Assembly: GCA_023653785.1 (NCBI GenBank)
Contig: JAMKCH010010172.1
Location: forward strand, 124,001 to 188,000
DNA from: Ophioderma brevispina
Lineage: Eukaryota > Echinodermata > Ophiuroidea > Amphilepidida > Ophiodermatidae
DNA length: 64,000 nucleotides
Direction of reading: 5' to 3'
The notes beneath the pieces were generated by a model that saw only the letters and a program-made list of their open reading frames with translations, ran no database searches and had not been told where the DNA came from. Position numbers and translations under genes: made by a program. The stretch's first letter is position 1; every line of letters starts with the position of its first letter. Shown piece after piece: positions 9,743-21,970 of this stretch.

Positions 9743-11459
9743 TTAAAGGTGCAAACAAGAGATTTCAAGGCATCTGTATTTCTGTCATATGAGTATTTCA
9801 ATAGATTAGGACACTCAAATAGATTTTTACCTTGTGTTGGCTACAGAAATATCTGAAAAAGTTGAAAACAAAAAGGTTGAAATTTGATTTGCTTATAAAC
9901 AGGCTGAATTTACTTTTGCACCAAAGAAATATCTCTCGGCTTAATCCTACCTGGGGGGTTATTTTGGGGTTCGTTCGATGAAATCGGAAAGACCTTATGT
10001 CTCAGCATGATTCATGTGTTTCTGTCTGTTACTCAAAAAAAACATTTAGTACACCACTTTTTCAACGTACGGTAGATTTTTAGTGCAGTGAAAAGTGGAA
10101 TGAAAGATCAAGTTTTCATACTTGGTAGTTGGTATGCTTAGTCATTCTTTGAGACGGGGGGGTGTTATGAGGTGGTTAACAGATAAGGAGGGGTCAAAGT
10201 TCATACAGGGGTCAACTTGGGGGTATTATATTGCTCTAGATAACACCTTTTGTTTGACACTTTTTCAACTTGCTGTAGCTTTTTAGATCAACTTAAGGTA
10301 GGATTATCGTCTATGGATCGTTGCCCAATCTTTTTGAAATTCTAATGATGTTGTATTTTGGTTTTGAAAAGATTTTTTAAAAGAATTTAATCAAAATTTT
10401 AATGTTTGTCAAAAAAGGCGTTTGGGAGACTTAGTCACATAATGCATTTCCAAATTCCCATAGACTTTGTACGGGACTTTTGATTTGGCAGTATAGAAAA
10501 TGACCAAAATGGGCAATTTTGTGAAAAACTACACATTTTATTTCAATATTTTCTCAGTTAATTGATGAGTTATAAAGATTGATGTTTGGTTTTAACGGTT
10601 AAAGAAATATAAAAAATACATCCATTTTTTATTTTGCTCTGTGTCATCAAAAACAAAGAACAGGTAGGCAACAACACACACTCTTTTGTTGAAGTATTTT
10701 TTTTAGAAATACTGAAGTATCCACTTTTCATAATTTTTCCTAGGAAGAAACTACAACTCCCTGGGTGATGAATAAGTTGTACATTTGAAAGGACATAAAA
10801 ATTTAGAAAATTCTCACCTTTAGATTTTGCAGATTGAGTGTTTCTATGTGAAAAGAATAGCTTTTTTAATTTCCTAAAGTATTTTTCCCTAAAATATTTT
10901 TTTTCTAAAGAATTAAACACTTGATTCAAAAAAGCAATGTGAGATTTTAGGTATTTTGTTTATATACACATCACTAATTTCAGCTTAAAAGCACCTTCCA
11001 TTTAGGCTGGGAAAAATTATATTTATTGTAAAAATTAGGATTTTTTAAAAAATAAATAAACACTAAAACAATCATGCAGTCTTGAAACTGCACAAAATTG
11101 TGGAGACCTTCAAATCTTACCCATAGTCAAGTTGGACTAATTGATTCAGGGGTTTTGATTTTAATTGTCATTTTTCTACCAGACCATTTTACGATATCCT
11201 AAACCTAATCTACTTGTATATATGCACCGAGACCTCAGTGATCTATATGTGGGGTAACAGATGAGAAGGTCAAAGGTCATCAAGGGTCACTTAATGTCAT
11301 TAATGTTGGTCTGATTATAAACACTTATTCTTTGACCACATAATTGGATGACCTGTATGATGTCCTCTTTTTTGATGGAAAGCTTTATCAGTGCTAAAAT
11401 TATGGCTTCAATTTTTTAGGGACACCCGACATATGTCAAATCTCTTATTGCACCTTTAA
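9743..11459. mobile_element. 1.7-kb TTAA element sharing ends with MITE family C
   Basis: TTAA at 9743-9746 and 11456-11459 bounds ends AGGTGCAAACAAGAGATTTC and AAATCTCTTATTGCACCT, nearly those of the 7985 MITE. The first ~150 bases also match that MITE. The interior contains GAAGGTCAAAGGTCA-type sequence at about 11250-11290. A 119-codon Lys/Phe-rich frame on the - strand (10570-10929) shows no transposase motif I recognise. It may be a chance composite rather than an autonomous element. Confidence 0.65.
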
Positions 11460-13132
11460 CTCAAGGTTATAAATTCTGCTTTATTGTAGGATAAGTGTCC
11501 TACAGTATCAGTAAGACCCAGAAGATCTTATTGAGTCAATCCCACAATGCATCATTTTGGTAAATTTCACCTCAATAGGGTCATGTGATCCCACCAAATC
11601 CTATTCTTAACACATAAAAACCCTGACTTCACACTCATTTTAGCCCTCAAAGCATTATTACTTAGGGAATTTTTAGTCATTGCAATCATGGACTGATTTG
11701 TGGTCCTCTAATTCTTGAACACTTTTTATCAATATTTTATTTTTTTTATTTTTTGTATTTTTTGTACAGTACATTGTACAATGCCGATCATGGGATGGTC
11801 AAACACCCTCCCGCTGAGTAGACCATCTAAAATATTTCTTTTTGCATCCGTCAAAAAGTAAGGTTTGTTGGATTAGATATTTTTCAATCGAGCACTGTCA
11901 TGGGTTCCTATTATATTGGCGGATTGCATGTTAATAAAACTATGACGGTCGCTAACATAAAATCCACACAGTTTCTACATAAGGCAAATAAATCTTCAAA
12001 TGCTCATATTTGTCCCTCTATTGAAAACAGTTGAAAGCTTAAAAAACACGGCAAAGTTAGTTGACTGATCAACCAACTGGTTCAAAGGGACACAATTTTC
12101 TAGAAAATATTGCAGACATAATGAAATGGACCCTTTGCATACACTGCCACAAATTTGAATACATCTGGTGGTTTAACATTTTGGTAAAAAAGGGAGGAGT
12201 ACTAATATTATTTTCTGTAATCTTCACTGCTCTCCACAGACAGCAAGGATGCTGACATTACTGCAAGCATTTTATCAAACTTAAAAGCATGAAGTCCATC
12301 CGCGCGCAGACGATTGCTATTGCAATATGTGCCAATAACCACTATCTACCTTTTCCTGTTCATATACAATGTATCTTCACTACAAGCCCTGAGGAAAATG
12401 TCGAATGCTTTTTTAATTGTCAAAAACATGCTAGAAACATTCTGGCAGATGTCAAACACCTTGTTTCTGTGGCAGGAATTGCCATGACTCTTGCTGTTTT
12501 TTAACAGACATGTAAGCACACAATTTGTTTTCAAATTTGTGGAATTTGATTTTCAGTAGGTTCCTTTTGATTATGTCTGAATAATTCTTTTCTATGCCAT
12601 TGTGTCCTTTTAACTCAGTGGATTAAGCAACCCTGTGGGTCAGTTAATCACCCTAAAGCCAATGTACTTGTACAGATGTGGGTGCCTCTTTGTTAACTAG
12701 TTTAAGCATCCATAATTTTTGTAACTAGTGTGCTTTAGTAGTAGTCTTTAAATGGTGAATGTTTAATAATTTGGAATCTAATCTCGGTACGATCATATAT
12801 TTGAGCTGTTATCCCAAAGACAAATTATTTTTGGCCTTGCTGCCCATGAAACATTAAATTGGTATTTGGCCTCATCCATATCGGATTACTTGGCTTGTTT
12901 GATTGTAAAAGTTTAATGATGTAACTTTGTTTAAATTGTAAATGTATGTGTATATTCCACTTGCATGTTCTCTTGCAGAGCTGTTTGCGGTCTCATTTAT
13001 TTCTGCCAAAACCAGAATAAAACAAAAATTCTCGCTGGCTACACAGATTGACAACTGATTGTGGAATATTAGTCCCATCTACATACTGGGTAAATATGTT
13101 ACGAAATTTCATTGGGGCAAATCTATTTTTCG
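11460..13132. other. No gene recognised; two adjacent open stretches
   Basis: Open frames at 12061-12255 and 12289-12504 (+) are separated by a single stop and have mixed composition. The second reads SPEENVECFFNCQKHARNIL in part. No family is recognised and no splice sites support them. The remaining sequence is AT-rich with no bounded repeat. Confidence 0.3.
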
Positions 13133-13474
13133 TAAGTGACAGGAGGAGATTTTTTAGGATATGAATTTTCTCAAATTTTTACTGGATCGGTTGTAGACCA
13201 CCTACCGAGAACGTTTGGAAGGATTATTTGGACAAACAGGTGCAAAAGAAAACTGCAAAACCTCGTTTTGAAAAACTTGGCCTGGCTATCGTAACGTTCC
13301 CCATAGAAAACCATGCTTTGACTTTCTGGTCGGCACGACAGAAACTACTAAATCATCTTATTATTACATAAAGACGGCGTACTTCGCTTATGCACTTCAG
13401 GTGTGATTCTAATACATTGGTAAGCATTCCCAATTTGTAAAAACTGGTTCTGAAAATCTCCCATGTCTCTTTAA
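13133..13474 (+). mobile_element. TTAA-flanked MITE, H family (copy 2)
   Basis: Right end ATCTCCCATGTCTCT plus TTAA, left end GTAA plus GTGACAGGAGGAGATTTTTT, where GTAA is a decayed TTAA. It shares its whole length with 40999-41361. Non-coding. Confidence 0.75.
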
Positions 13475-15400
13475 ATATCTAGTTGTCCATGTCCTTCTTG
13501 GAGAATGGTATATAGAGGGCCCTAATAAACATACACATCATGACCTTTGTAGGCCTATATGGCAGAATTCCGTGATGTTTGTCCTGATTTTTGGAGAAGA
13601 TAATAGCTCTTGCATGCCCCTACTTATCAGTTGTCAAAAGAAGAGGCAATTGTATAAGGTTCAAACGTTGTGCTTGAGTGTCACTTCGTGATTGTGATTT
13701 CGTTCAATGGCAATTTACTTTTTACTCTTGGCATACAGCCAAACATAGTGTGCAACCGGACAAAAAGTAGTATCATTGATGGGTTTGACCAATGATCCCC
13801 TAAATAAGGAAGATAGGACACTCGATCATATAATGGAGGCCTCATTCATACATGTCGCTGTGTAATGTTTTGATACGTCATCCCCTGGTCAACTACGTCC
13901 CTAGTAATGACGTACTGACATATAGGTAGCTCATCGAAATCCTCTTGGTGGTGCGATACTAATTCAAAACTTCAAAATGGCCTATGGGCATTTGTACAGT
14001 TTCATTTCACCCGCCTGTTGACAATGAAATCTGTACATATCGACTAGACGTGCTGTACTGAAGGACTGTTAAAAATAAGGTTATGTGTGTTTGCACAATG
14101 AAATTTAATTAACAGGTCCCATTCTGTACTCAATTGTTTTCATCACTTTCCTTCTCTGTAATCCTGATGGAATAGAGAACGTGTAATTGTGATCAAATGG
14201 GGCCTGTTTTTTTTAAAGGCGTACAAACACAATGAACGTTATAAATATGTTGTGTAACAGAACTGCATGAACCTCCTTAGTAGAAGTATTACGATATCAC
14301 AATGACCAAAATGAAGGCAGGCAGACTGCACTCTTTGGTGAATGTTCTCAGTGCAAAAATCAGGTTGACAAAGACCAAAAATTGTGCGACCAATAAGCAA
14401 AAACACCAAATGTGGTGTTAACCAAAGAGGGTTCTATATAGATAGAGAGGCACACGGTTAGTTAATCTTTAGAAATACACGTCTCGCATGGTTTGCCGAC
14501 CACCACAAAGAAAAACCTCGAGTACCAACAATGGAAAGCCAATGGCTGCCTCGCTTCTTCCACATTCTGTGGGTGCCGCTTGCATGATACACTAATCGGT
14601 AGTGATAGTGATACAAATTTAATGTATGTGTTAGAGGTGGCCAGGTGTGTAATATAGTGTACCGATCATTTGCTCAGATACTCTTTTTCTCATAAATGCA
14701 ATGCGCGTTAGGTGAAAAAGAATGTATTCATTGAGGCAGTTTATTTAATTCACGGAAGACTGATGGGGTCATTTCAATTGTTTTGGGGCCATGGGGGTAG
14801 GACAAAATTTAACCACCCAATAGCACCCAACATCCAACAAATGATTTATATTGGCGGATTTTTGTATCGATTGCCATTATGTGGTATACAAGCACCCCAA
14901 ACTGATAATTATTCAGTGCAATATGCCAAAATGGTCAGCGCACAGCCACGGACGACTGGTTTTGAATGCGTTTCACCCCCTTGGTGTTAACCCAGGAACT
15001 CCTCATTTTCCAGGTTGACAAACGAACCAAAATTGTGGACAATAAGCAAACACAAAATGCTGCATTTACCCTTTACCACCTATTGTCTCCCTGAGCACTT
15101 ACCGTTTGCCCTCCGTTATTTTCCCCTCAGTACTGGCTACACAAATTGTATTCATCTTGAGCTTCCTTCATATCGAAATATCTCTATTTATGCAAAGTCA
15201 GTATGTTTTATTATTCTTTTATAATATATTATAGAATGGGAGGGCCAGTTATATGAATGATTCTAGCAGAATCTTTATGACGAAGCAAAACTCAACACCA
15301 ATGCAGCGAGGAACGAAAACTGTTTGAACGGGAAATGTACCCCATGATCACAGGTAGTTACTTTTGGCAATACCCAATATGGCCATATTTTTGTGGGACG
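13475..15400. other. No gene recognised; one internal direct repeat
   Basis: AGGTTGACAAA...AAAATTGTG...AATAAGCAAA occurs near 14362 and again near 15014, about 650 bases apart. This may bracket an old duplication or insertion. The 92-codon frame at 14712-14990 lies between these repeats and has no recognisable motif. Confidence 0.35.
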
Positions 15401-15401
15401 T

Positions 15402-15765
15402 TCCTCCAGCTATAGCTGGAGGACTATTTAGCAATCCGTTGTGCGTGTGTATGTGTGGGTGTGTATGCATGTGGGTGTGTGTTTGTTTTTTAAAAAATTG
15501 ATCTCAATTGAAACCAAACTTGGGTCATAGGTGCACCATGGGATCCTTCATATCTTGATGAGGTCAAAGGTCATGTGACAAGGTCAAAGGTCATGTGAGG
15601 TCAAATTGAAAAATAGGCTAAAAATGTAAAAATTGACCTCAATTGAAAAGTTGTAGTTCAATTGGAACAAACTTGTGTCATAGGTGCACTAAGGGATTCC
15701 ACCTAATATATGTTGATGAGGTCAAAGGTCATATGCCAAGGTCAAAGGTAATGGAACAGCCCACA
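15402..15765 (+). repeat. Dispersed repeat with hairpin head and GGTCAAAGGTCA blocks
   Basis: It begins with a perfect palindrome TCCTCCAGCTATAGCTGGAG, followed by a GT-rich stretch (15437-15490). Then come two ~160-base units, each with GAGGTCAAAGGTCAT followed by a second AAGGTCAAAGGT. Related units recur at 26585-27140, 32530-32720 and 42538-42580. Confidence 0.6.
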
Positions 15766-16091
15766 GCTTATATTCTTTGAATATAGCGAGTGCGAAAGCC
15801 GAGAACCGCGACATTCTAGTTCAAGACTGCAAGACATTTGGGGAAATGTTGACAATGACACCATGATGTGTGCCGTCAGCATATTAGAAGTGTGATGGCT
15901 TACTATATTAGAGCAACCAGATTTCTTTTCGTGACCAAGTGTGGTCAACTCGGGATAACGAAAGGTAATGTAAAATTTAACTCAAGATAATGTCTGTAAT
16001 AATGAAAATTGTATTATCTCTGTTTATGTGTCGCCAGCAAAGATTTATAGGGGCACATACTAATAATGGGTGTTTTCACAGTAAAAGTAAC

Positions 16092-16170
16092 TGACGTGTT
16101 GGCGTAGTGGTTAGAGTGTTCGCCTCAGTTGGGAGGTCGCAGGTTCGAATTCCAGCCGGTTCATACCAAA
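16092..16170 (+). mobile_element. tRNA-derived SINE head
   Basis: A box A-like TTGGCGTAGTGGTTAGAG and a box B-like CAGGTTCGAATTCC are spaced as in a tRNA promoter. They are followed by CCGGTTCATACCAAAGACTT rather than a tRNA 3' end. The body probably extends to ~16330 but its end is not defined. Not a functional tRNA gene. Confidence 0.6.
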
Positions 16171-17554
16171 GACTTTAAAAATGGTACCTACTTCTAATCG
16201 ATTTACTGCAGGTCAACCCAGGTCCCCATAAAAAGCTACCAAGTTCCCATAAAAAGCTACTAGTTCCCCCATCACGGGGAAATAGTTCATTTTTATGGGA
16301 ACTTTTTCCCTGCATTGGTATCTTGACTAGCCTTGAGTTGCAGGGCAGTGAATCTCAAGAGATTGGGCACGTTGTTTCAAATGACAGAAATATGTTTATG
16401 TTATATAAAAAAATATTGACTGCCTAAAATTCGTGAAATGATGAAATACCTCCCCTCGGTGTGTGGAGAATGTGGGCCTACTAAGAGAGACTTAGAACCC
16501 AGGTGCAGACATTTGATTCAAGCAATGTTGCACAAACAAAGGCTGAAACTCCGGAGTGCGATCGGGTTTTAGCCATGTTGGACTCATTAGGAGTTTTAAA
16601 TTCCGAGTTTTATCGAGAGGGTCTAGTGGGGGTTTTATCCCCCTAAAAACTGGGGCGAAGCTCAAACTCCGATAACACTCCAGAGTTTTTTTGAGTGTCA
16701 TACCGTGTGGGACAGGCCCTCAGTCGACCCCTCACCTCTGCCTCTTTCTGATTCGGGGGTGGAGGTGACTAGCAAGTCATCTTGGTTGTCAAATTCCTGT
16801 GTTTGAATATCCATGGCAAAAGTCTACGCTTCCGGATGTTGACTTCGCGTTACACTCCGATATAAAAAGCGGAGGAGATATGGTCGCGGGGGATGATTTT
16901 ACTGAGTTTCGGCATGTTGGGTGGACAGCAATGAGAGTGAGTAAAATAATTGATTAAATTTTCACCTCTGAAGTTTCAAACCCTTGGGAGTTAGTGACCA
17001 TGTGAACATGGCTCAAGTCCCAGATACATTGACATAAAAAGCATTGAGCACGAGTAAGCCCATGTCCATTAAATTGGTATGAAACATAACAGTATAGGTT
17101 ACACTAGCGTTACTAAAAGCCAAATGCATATTGAATTGCGACTACTTAATTTTGTGTACGACTTCATAGTTACTGTATAATTGTATCTAAACTGTATAGT
17201 GTGTCAGACATTTGATATGGCCTTGTCAAACAATTCAGTATGATATTTACTTAAAGACCTTAGTGAGAACAATGATTATAGATTTGATAACGATAGATTG
17301 TAATATTGTTATATTCTCAGATTTGATACAAAGTATCATTTATTGTAAGAATGTTAAGCTTTATGAAATGATTCTGGAAAAATCAAATGACTCAACCTGG
17401 GCATTGAATCAAGTAGTAAACTGCAAAGCATTTTTTTCAGATTGGAAAGTGAATAATTTTAAAGACCATTCCAATGAGTTGCCTAATAGCCTCGTCCTCA
17501 TAACCCCAGGTTTTACCTAAGTGGTAAATTTTGGATCACAAGAATGCTATTGCG

Positions 17555-18180
17555 AGCAAGATGTGTGGGTAGGATAAGGGCAGTACTCATGATCATAAAA
17601 AGAGGACGTTCGAGTCCCGCTATATCAAAGTGTTGGTTTCTGGGCAAGATACTAATCTCAATTGCCTACGTGAACCCAAGCGAAATCTGGGGATATGTTA
17701 TGGGGAATATTACAATCCGGTGGAGTACCGACCGGGGGGGCAGGGGGGCAGGAGGGGGGCAAGGTGCCCCTCTGGCTCGAACAATAGCGGGACGATTTTG
17801 GCCAAAAATATGCATTTTCACCATATATTTCGGGCAATTTTGGCCAATTCAGCCTAAATTTTGGCCCAAATTAAAGTAAATTTGCGATTTTCGCGCGCTA
17901 TGCGCACATTTCAGCAATTCAGGACTTAGTGGAGCAATTCACGGGACGACATTAGAATTGTTCCCCCTTGGCAGAGACTGGGAAATTTTGCCCCCTCTGA
18001 TCAACTGCCTCTGTACGCCGCTGATTACAATCTAAGTGCTGATAGGATTATGCGCTTGGACCAGCTGCCGGCTAGATGAAGCCAAAATTGATGGTGACGA
18101 TTTCTGAAAGGCAGTGTAAAAATAATTGGCAACAGCGGCTTATGTAAAAGGCGCTATATACATCTCATTATTATTATATT
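17555..18180 (+). mobile_element. tRNA-derived SINE interrupted by a MITE (unit 1)
   Basis: Decayed box A near 17558 and box B GACGTTCGAGTCCCGC near 17612 are followed by a SINE body. The 3' end contains GCGCTATATACATCTCATTA and an ATT-repeat tail. The body is interrupted at 17718-18023 by a separate element flanked by a perfect 9-bp duplication. The counterpart in unit 2 retains clearer promoter boxes. Confidence 0.7.
17718..18023. mobile_element. GTGGCGTACCGA-ended element nested in a SINE (unit 1)
   Basis: Inverted ends are GTGGAGTACCGACC and CTGTACGCCGCTG. ATTACAATC occurs at 17709-17717 and again at 18024-18032, a perfect 9-bp target duplication. A 9-bp duplication suggests a Mutator-like mobiliser (inference). 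The interior has TGCCCCTCTG near both ends and GCGCGCTATGCGC in the middle. Its open frames are low-complexity. Confidence 0.75.
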
Positions 18181-21100
18181 ATTTCTAATTACCGTGACTC
18201 GCAGGGTTAAGGGTGTTTGGTTTGGAAGTTACAAGTGAAAAATGTGCCCCATTTGGTTGACCATATTAATTCTCACAATATCAAAACTGGATGAAATATC
18301 AGCGCAAAAACGTTTAGATGGGGTGAAGGCCATTCTTCAGAACAAAACTTCATATATTTAAATGGGGCATCCACTTTAAGTAGATGTTCAACACATGTTC
18401 ATTGCCATAAAATTGGTGTGTATCAGAAAGAAAGATCTAAGAATGTTGAATGATTTTTAGGTCGTCCGAATGAAAGACCTTGTGGCAGCATGATTCGTCA
18501 GTCTGTCTGTGATGGTGTGTAAAACTTTTGGTATGGCATTTAGGATTAAAATGTGTCTAGCTTTAGTGCCAGCTGATGGATCAAGTCATACTTGGTATGA
18601 GTTAATTTGAGACAAGGGGTCTTATGTGGGGTAAAACATGATGAGGCCCAAGGTCATCAGGGGTCACTTCGGGTCCTAGTTGTGAAATGTGGTATACACT
18701 TTTGGTTAACAATTCTTAGCAATTTTGCCGTGATGGTCGATTATCCATGGAGAACGGGGTCTTATGTGGTTGACACAAATGAGGAGGTCAAAGTCATTCA
18801 GGGTAACTTACACAGGGGGGGGGGGAGGTGCAAGGGGCATTATCATCTCTCGCTTGAGAAAAACAGTAGTAAACCCAAGCCATCAACCGCTGCTATTCAG
18901 ATAACACGCAACACAACCCTTAAAACAACATAATTTAGCAAGCGGTCAAACTTTAACATTACCAAAGCGCACCTTCGACATGACAAAAAGCGGACTTAAC
19001 ATCATACAGCGGACCTTTGTCATTGTTGGGGGGGTCGCCCCCCCCGCACCCCAGGGCTCTGGCCCTGGGTCAAAGGTCATTAAGGGGTCATGTTAGGGTC
19101 TATCTTGTCCATGTGGTATACCACTTTTGGTTAAAATTGGGGTTGTCTAGCTTTTTAAGTGCAGCGATGGATCAAGTTATTCTATGACAAAATAATTGGA
19201 CAACCTTTTTGGGACCACTCTGTACCCTACTTTTATTAAATAGCACAATAATAGCATATTTTTTAAAGGACCAATTTTCCAAAAAAATTGAAATTTTTAC
19301 ACGGCTTACATTGGTAACTGCCTAGTAAACTGTACTTGTGAATGGTTAAGCTCCAACATGTCTGGTGTTGAGCAAAATAATGCGAATTTTTGTAATTAGA
19401 ATTAATTAATCTCGGAGATCTCCGATAATAATTCAACGGCTGTTGGAAACGGCTGCCAATATGAAATAGCCGGAAAATAGTGCCATGTACGCATCTATGC
19501 TCATCCATTATTTGTTTATGGTTCAGGAGAGTGAAGTTAGAGGTCATTTTCGTCAGGTGGCACTATTTTCATCATTGGAGGACAAAACCTAGCATTTCCA
19601 GCGCTGCCTGTCAGTACAGCTGGAATCCAATTTTATATTATAAAATAACTGATTTTAGGATAAATATGCATTTTTGAGATGTCTCAGTTCGCAGGTATCT
19701 AGTTTCCTAGACAAGTACCAACTTAATGGAAAATATCAAATTTGAAAATTGGGCAGCTTTTCAAAAATGTGCATGTTCGTGCTTTTATGTGGTTTTGTTG
19801 TCGTCTGCAAGAATTGCAGAAGGCACATAGGGATGACTCTGGTCGTATGTCTGTTTATTAGTATGCATGAATGGTAAATGCTGATTGGTTAATGTCCCCA
19901 TTAATATTTTCCTGAAACCTCCTTGAGGAATTTTCATTAATCACTGGATATGAGCCCGTATTACGTAATGCTTACACCAAGTATCAAGTCCCCCTACTTT
20001 AAATGCTTCAAATATATAGAGTAATGCTCTTGCGCATCTGTGAAGAGACGTTTGGTCCAGCACCCTCTGAAGTGCACAATCAAGATGGCCTTTGGTTCAA
20101 CACAATGGTGTAACTGCTGCCTGGACATCCCAAACAAATATTTCTACTGGATACATTTTCCCTACATTCGTTTGTACAAAAACATTTTTAAAGTTCCCCT
20201 GTGTGTTTTGGAGGACTAGGGCCCTTGTGATGTCTTTCAAAAGCAGGTAAGTTAATGTGTTTTCCTTAGCTACAGTGACATGCTACCCAGCAGAAGTCAA
20301 CTCTCAATGACTCTGTGCACTGCATAGCCAAGACTACTATGCCATGTGGCTCATTCGGCATGTTTTAATTCCGGAGTTTTATTCAAAAATCGAGGGTCTA
20401 GTGGGGGTTTTATCCCCCTCAAAAACTTGGGGTGAAAGTTCAAACTCCGATAACACTCGCAGAGTTTTTTTGAGTGTCTACCGTGGACATCTTCGTGGGG
20501 TGGAGGTGACCGTCGGCGGTCATCTTTGTTGTCAAATGCTGTGTTTGGAATATCACATGCAAGTCTATAACCGCTTTCGGTATGTTGACCTTCGCGGTTA
20601 CACTCCGATATAAAAAGCGGAGGAGATATGGTCGCGGGGGATGATTTCTTTCCTGAGTTTCGGCAGTTGATGTGAGCAATTTGGAGTGAATAAAATAATT
20701 GGATTACAATTTTCACCTCTGGACTTTCAAACACCCTTGGGAGTTTTTGTGACCATGTGAACATGGCTTCAGCCCAGTACTTACATAAAAAGCCTTGAGC
20801 AAGAGTAAGCCCATGCCATTAAATTGTATGAACATACAGTATAGGTTCACTGGTTACTAAAAAGCCAAATGCTTAATGATTGGACTAAATTTTTGTGTAC
20901 TACTTCATAGTTACTAGTATAATTGTATCTAAACTGTATAGTTTGTGTCATACATTTTGATATGTGCTTTCCAACATTCAGTATAGATAATTTATTAAAG
21001 ACCGTAGTGAGAACATGATAGATGTCTATAGATATAGTGTAATATTGGTATATTTCAATTTTTGATACAAAGTATTCAATTTATTGAATAGTGTTAACTT

Positions 21101-21333
21101 TATGAAATGGCTTCTTGAAATCAAATACTAACCTTTGCCTTGTAAAATATGTACATAGTTTGTTATACGGGCAATTCTATGAATACTGCCGGTAAAGTAG
21201 TAATGAGCATTTTTTCAGACTTGAAAGTGAATCTATTTAAGGACCGTTGCCTGATTGCTAATAGCCTCGTCCTCATAACCCCAGGTTTTACCTATTGGTC
21301 CATAAGTTTGGCATCACAAGAATGCTCTTTCGA

Positions 21334-21970
21334 CGATCATGTGTGGCGTAACGGATCAGGCGCAGTACTCCTGCTAAAACGCGAGTTCGAGTCCCGCTAT
21401 AGTCAACGTGGTGTTTTCCTGGGCAAGATACTTTAATCTCAATTGCCTCGTTGACCCCATCGAAATGTGAGGGATTGTTTCTATGGGAATATTACAATCA
21501 AGTGGCGTACCGACTCGTTGGTTCAGGTGGGGTTGCGGGGGGGCAGTTGCCCCCTCTGGCTCGAAATAGCGGGACGATTTGGACGCAAAATATGCATTTC
21601 ACCCCCTATTTTTTCGGCAATTTTGGCCCTTTCAGCCTAAAGTTTGCCAAATATAAAGTAAAGTTTTGCGATTTTTTCGCTCGCGCTATGCGCGCATTTC
21701 GTCAAATTCAGACTTAGTGGAGCAATTCACCGGGACGACAAACGAATTTTGCCCCCTGCTGGCGGACGCCTTGGAATTTTGTTTTGCCCCCTCTGAATCA
21801 CTGCCTCGGTCCGCCACTGATTACATCTAAGTGCTGATAGGAATATGCGCTTGGCCAGCTGCCGGCCTAGATGAGCAAAATGGATTGTGACCATTTCCTG
21901 ACGGCAGTGTAATAAAATTGGCGAACAGCGCTTGTGTAAAGCGCTATATAAATCTCATTATTATTATTTC
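21334..21970 (+). mobile_element. tRNA-derived SINE interrupted by a MITE (unit 2)
   Basis: Box A TGTGGCGTAACGGATCAGGC and box B GAGTTCGAGTCCCGC are both well preserved, about 35 bases apart. The 3' end carries AAAGCGCTATATAAATCTCA followed by ATT repeats. It is interrupted at 21502-21819 like its partner, so the nested insertion predates the duplication. Confidence 0.75.
21502..21819. mobile_element. GTGGCGTACCGA-ended element nested in a SINE (unit 2)
   Basis: Inverted ends are GTGGCGTACCGACTCG and CCTCGGTCCGCCAC. Flanking copies ATTACAATC and ATTACATC are the same target duplication seen perfectly in unit 1, with one base lost. The interior has no coding capacity. Confidence 0.75.

Larger units (their letters stand above)
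16571..20339. repeat. Tandem duplication, unit 1 (~3.77 kb)
   Basis: The unit runs from the GCCATGTTGGACTCATT vicinity to CACTGCATAGCCAAGACTAC and is followed immediately by a second copy starting at ~20340. Order and spacing are collinear throughout. The two differ by frequent single-base indels and substitutions. Contents are a GGGTTTTATCCCCCT-containing repeat, a SINE with a nested element, GGTCA-rich sequence (18600-19090), a GC-rich island near 19030, and a segment (19270-19530) also present inverted at 42130-42330. No gene was recognised. Confidence 0.85.

Noticed and set aside
10570..10929. 119-codon frame as a transposase of the 1.7-kb TTAA element
   Set aside because: Lys/Phe-rich and without acidic catalytic spacing or any recognisable domain; too short for a TTAA transposase.
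12061..12504. Two adjacent open frames as an exon
   Set aside because: Separated by stops, with no supporting splice sites and no recognisable motif; the antisense strand is also partly open.
14712..14990. 92-codon frame as a gene
   Set aside because: No domain, no splice support, and it lies between two copies of a direct repeat.
16092..16170. Possible tRNA gene (+ strand)
   Set aside because: Promoter boxes are tRNA-like, but the acceptor stem cannot be closed and a SINE-like body follows.
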